From Polydactylus sextarius (taxonomy: Eukaryota; Chordata; Actinopteri; Polynemidae), in contig CM028912.1 of NCBI GenBank assembly GCA_016801845.1, positions 23,773,501 to 23,837,500 on the forward strand: a DNA stretch of 64,000 nt, given 5' to 3'. The translations under genes were made by a program, and so were the position numbers. This document shows, in pieces, positions 61,540 through 64,000 of the stretch. The notes beneath the pieces were generated by a model. It made no database searches. It was given only the letters and a program-made list of their open reading frames with translations, and had not been told where the DNA came from. Every line of letters begins with the position of its first letter. Within the stretch, counting starts at the first letter, position 1.

Positions 61540-62066
61540 CTGCTGCTGATTCAAATGATGCATGTTGCCTCTTCCTGGTCCCCACCCTCTCTTCTTTCTC
61601 CCCCTCTCCCCTGCCTTCCTACCCTCTCTTTTCCACCTCCTTTTGTTTTTTTACTTTTAGGCCAACCAGTCAAGGCAGATGGCCATCCATCTGAGCCTAG
61701 TTCTGCTGGGTTTTTTCCTGCTAAAAGGGAGTTTTTCCTCTCCATTGTTGCTTGCTTACTGTTGAAAATATGGGGTTTCATTCTATATTGTTAAGTGACT
61801 CAATTCAATTCAATTTATTTTATTTATATAGCGCCAGGTCATAAAAACATTTATCTCAAGGCACTTTACATAGAGAAACCCAACATTTCCACAATGAGCA
61901 AGCGCTTGGCAACAATGGAGAGGAAGGAACAGGAACAGGAAGAAACCTCCAGCAGAACCAGACTCAGAGTGGACGGTCATCTGCCTCGACCGGTTGGAGT
62001 GAAATGAAAACAGGGAAAAGAGAAGAGACAGAGGAAAGAGAGGGAGGAGGACGGGGGAGGGGGGAG
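61540..62066. mobile_element. Two opposed L2/Maui-like LINE tails
   Basis: 61540-61795 is a plus-strand LINE 3' tail ('gttctgctgggttttttcct', 'gagtttttcctctccattgt'). It meets, at about 61798, the 3' end of a minus-strand tail (CAATTCAATTCAATT, then 'gcgccaggtcataaaaacat') running to 62066. The second is a near copy of 2907-3170. Both are truncated. Confidence 0.75.
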
Positions 62067-62869
62067 ATAAACTCGAGATAAATATTTTTATGATTTGGTG
62101 CTATGCAATTAAACTTGGCTCGAGTTGTCTTAAAACTTTTTGAATCAACAAACTACATGATAATTTCAATATCAAGTTTTGCAAGTAATAGATTCTTAGC
62201 AGATTACCTAATGACAGTCCAGTACAAACTGTATTACACTGCTGTACAAGCATTAAAATATATCACATAAAGCAAATTCATATTCATATACCTGTCTAAA
62301 CATTAACCCAGAAACCAGTGACAGTTTTGCAGGCTTTAACTCACTTTTTCCCATACTAACATAAACCTAACTTTACAGTCCTAACCTACTCCCTACTTTA
62401 GAAAGTACTGTAACATGTTGTGTTGTGTTCATGCTCTCAATTTTTATCAATGTGTTTTCAAAGAGCTCCACAATGCACCTCACTAGCGCAACAGGCAGTT
62501 AGAGAGAGAGAACGAGCAAGTGGTCGCGAGTGAGGGAACAATTTTTATCTGAGTTAACAAAAATTGTACTTTTAAACTATGTTTCCCTTTTACTTTAGCA
62601 TCCACCATGGCCAACAGTAGGGTGTTCAAGGCGAAATAAAGTTCAAGAATTCAGTAAAGTGCATCAGTTCTTTTATGTGTCACCAACAGACTGCTTTGCT
62701 ACAATATCTAATCTCTTAATCAAGCCCTATGCAACTGTAGCTATAGGCTCTGATTTAAGTTCAAACAAATTCATATTATCCATATAGCAAAATATATAGC
62801 ATAGCAGTAATTGTGCACATAGCATTTACTAGAAGTTGCTGCACGAGTGACACCGACTTCAGTGTGTAA
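62067..62869. other. Intergenic or lcmt2 intron, no gene seen
   Basis: AT-rich unique sequence. I looked here for the missing lcmt2 N-terminal exons and found none. Confidence 0.45.
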
Positions 62870-63662
62870 GGCTGCATCCGAAACCTAAGTATGCACTGCG
62901 TACTACTGAGTCTCTACTACTCGACCGTTGCAGTAGTAGCTACTGTATAGCAAGCTAGCCAGTAGTAGGCACAATTCGGATGTACTACAACACCGCCATC
63001 TTGCCTGTTTTGTGACGTGGATGTTTACATCAACGTCATGATTTTGCTGCTTGGTTAGCTACCACGGCTAGTTAGCATCGCAGTCATAGCGGTGACTTTT
63101 TACTTGCGTTGGTGACGTGAACCACTATGGACATGTTTTATTTACTGAAGTACATGTACACAGTACACAGTACACAGTCTGCATTTGCATTTTAATGCAA
63201 TTGCTTTTTAAGGTTTGTATAGAAACGGTTGGAAAAGAAGTAGAGACCCTTTTGTTGTTCCCGTTATCCTTAAACAAACTTTGAATAAAATTGTAAAAAA
63301 TATCAAAATAATCTCTCCCTGGCTGCTGTCTCCATTCCCATTCACTAACAAGCACACAGATGTGGTTGTCAATGACTGTTTACTATAAGTAATTAATTCA
63401 TCCGAGTAAGTATCGGATGTCACTTTTAGCAGGCGAAGATTCTTCTTCTACAGTTTTCAACTTCCTGGTGACTTCTGGGATAGCATAGTGTAGTGTAGTG
63501 TACATCTCTTGCATACTGCAAAATCCTAGCGGAAGTAGTAAGCCATCCAAGAACCTTTCGCATACTACTGAAAGCATACAAATGTATTTGGACGTACTGG
63601 ATCGTCGATTACTCATTTTTGCCTACTACGTAGTAGATTAGTAGGGGTATTCGGATGCAGCC
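62870..63662. mobile_element. PIF/Harbinger-like MITE with TAA target duplication
   Basis: Ends GGCTGCATCCGAA and TTCGGATGCAGCC are perfect inverted 13-mers, flanked by TAA at 62867-62869 and 63663-63665. A 3-bp TWA duplication is the hallmark of PIF/Harbinger. Beyond the 13-mers, the arms contain related 'actactacg'/'gtagtag' tracts. No transposase is encoded. Confidence 0.82.
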
Positions 63663-63665
63663 TAA

Positions 63666-64000
63666 GTGACTGATTGTGCATGCAAAAGCGATGATTCTTC
63701 ATAGCAACGTCCCATAATTTCTTTAAAAAGTTTCCCTCACATTAATAAGGAAGCGAACATCTCTCAGAAATAGCAACCTATGACACAGCTGATCAGTGAA
63801 GCTGCATCTATCTCTCAACAGTAAGCAGACAGCTATTTGGCAAGCCTGCATACAATGATCAACATTCTAATATGAAGGCTATTGAAGCAGGCTATTTAAC
63901 AGACTCCGTCAATAAGACAAAAACTGCAAAATGCCTTTCAAAGGGATGCAGCATTATTAAAAGTAGCTCAGCTATTGAGGTGTAATTACCAAAGACTCAA
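63666..64000. other. No gene seen at right edge
   Basis: Unique sequence after the MITE; no coding signal. Confidence 0.5.

Noticed and set aside
1..64000. CRISPR arrays, operons, phage or plasmid functions
   Set aside because: Repeats here are eukaryotic microsatellites, minisatellites and transposons; genes have spliceosomal introns.

Overview
This is a teleost nuclear genome window, probably percomorph. The genes are split into exons with GT-AG introns, fish-type transposons are dense (L2/Maui LINE tails, MITEs, BEL/Pao, Ty3/Gypsy, a pogo-like element, an endogenous retrovirus), and there is a class III-like teleost trace-amine receptor. It is not bacterial: there are no operons, Shine-Dalgarno sites or CRISPR arrays. 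A 500-base run of N (31686-32185) is an assembly gap.

Left part (1-24 kb). Exon 1 of an LRCH1-type gene (minus, 863-1091) lies in a CpG-rich promoter. About 9.3 kb away, head to head, is rubcnl (Pacer, an autophagy regulator) on the plus strand. Its 16 coding exons (10380-17906) join without a phase error into 770 codons. The lrch1/rubcnl head-to-head pair matches the human 13q14 arrangement as I know it. A two-exon TAAR receptor (21768-23006) follows, with a degraded copy of its 3' end just downstream.

Middle part (24-51 kb). A BEL/Pao gag remnant and repeat-rich spacer lead into a rearranged tandem array (about 32.2-51.05 kb) on the minus strand. Each unit carries two short NLRC3-like leader exons followed by exons of a broken kinesin-13 (KIF2-like) motor gene. 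Every readable copy of the motor exon is split by an LTR with TGTTAC...GTAACA ends. The array also holds an internally deleted Ty3/Gypsy element (48552-50288) and a pogo-like element with TA target duplication (44424-44956). The same in-frame stop and switch II deletion occur in all copies, so the gene died before it was amplified.

Right part (51-64 kb). A 5'-truncated endogenous retrovirus (plus strand, RT end, RNase H, integrase start, an Ig-like ORF, env fragments) abuts a 523-bp MITE. Then come nine in-phase exons of lcmt2 (tyw4, wybutosine synthesis; minus, 54756-59612). Its N-terminal exons must lie beyond 64 kb and its last ~55 codons were not found on the other side. The remainder is repeats: a degenerate tandem repeat field, two opposed LINE tails and a Harbinger-like MITE with TAA duplication.
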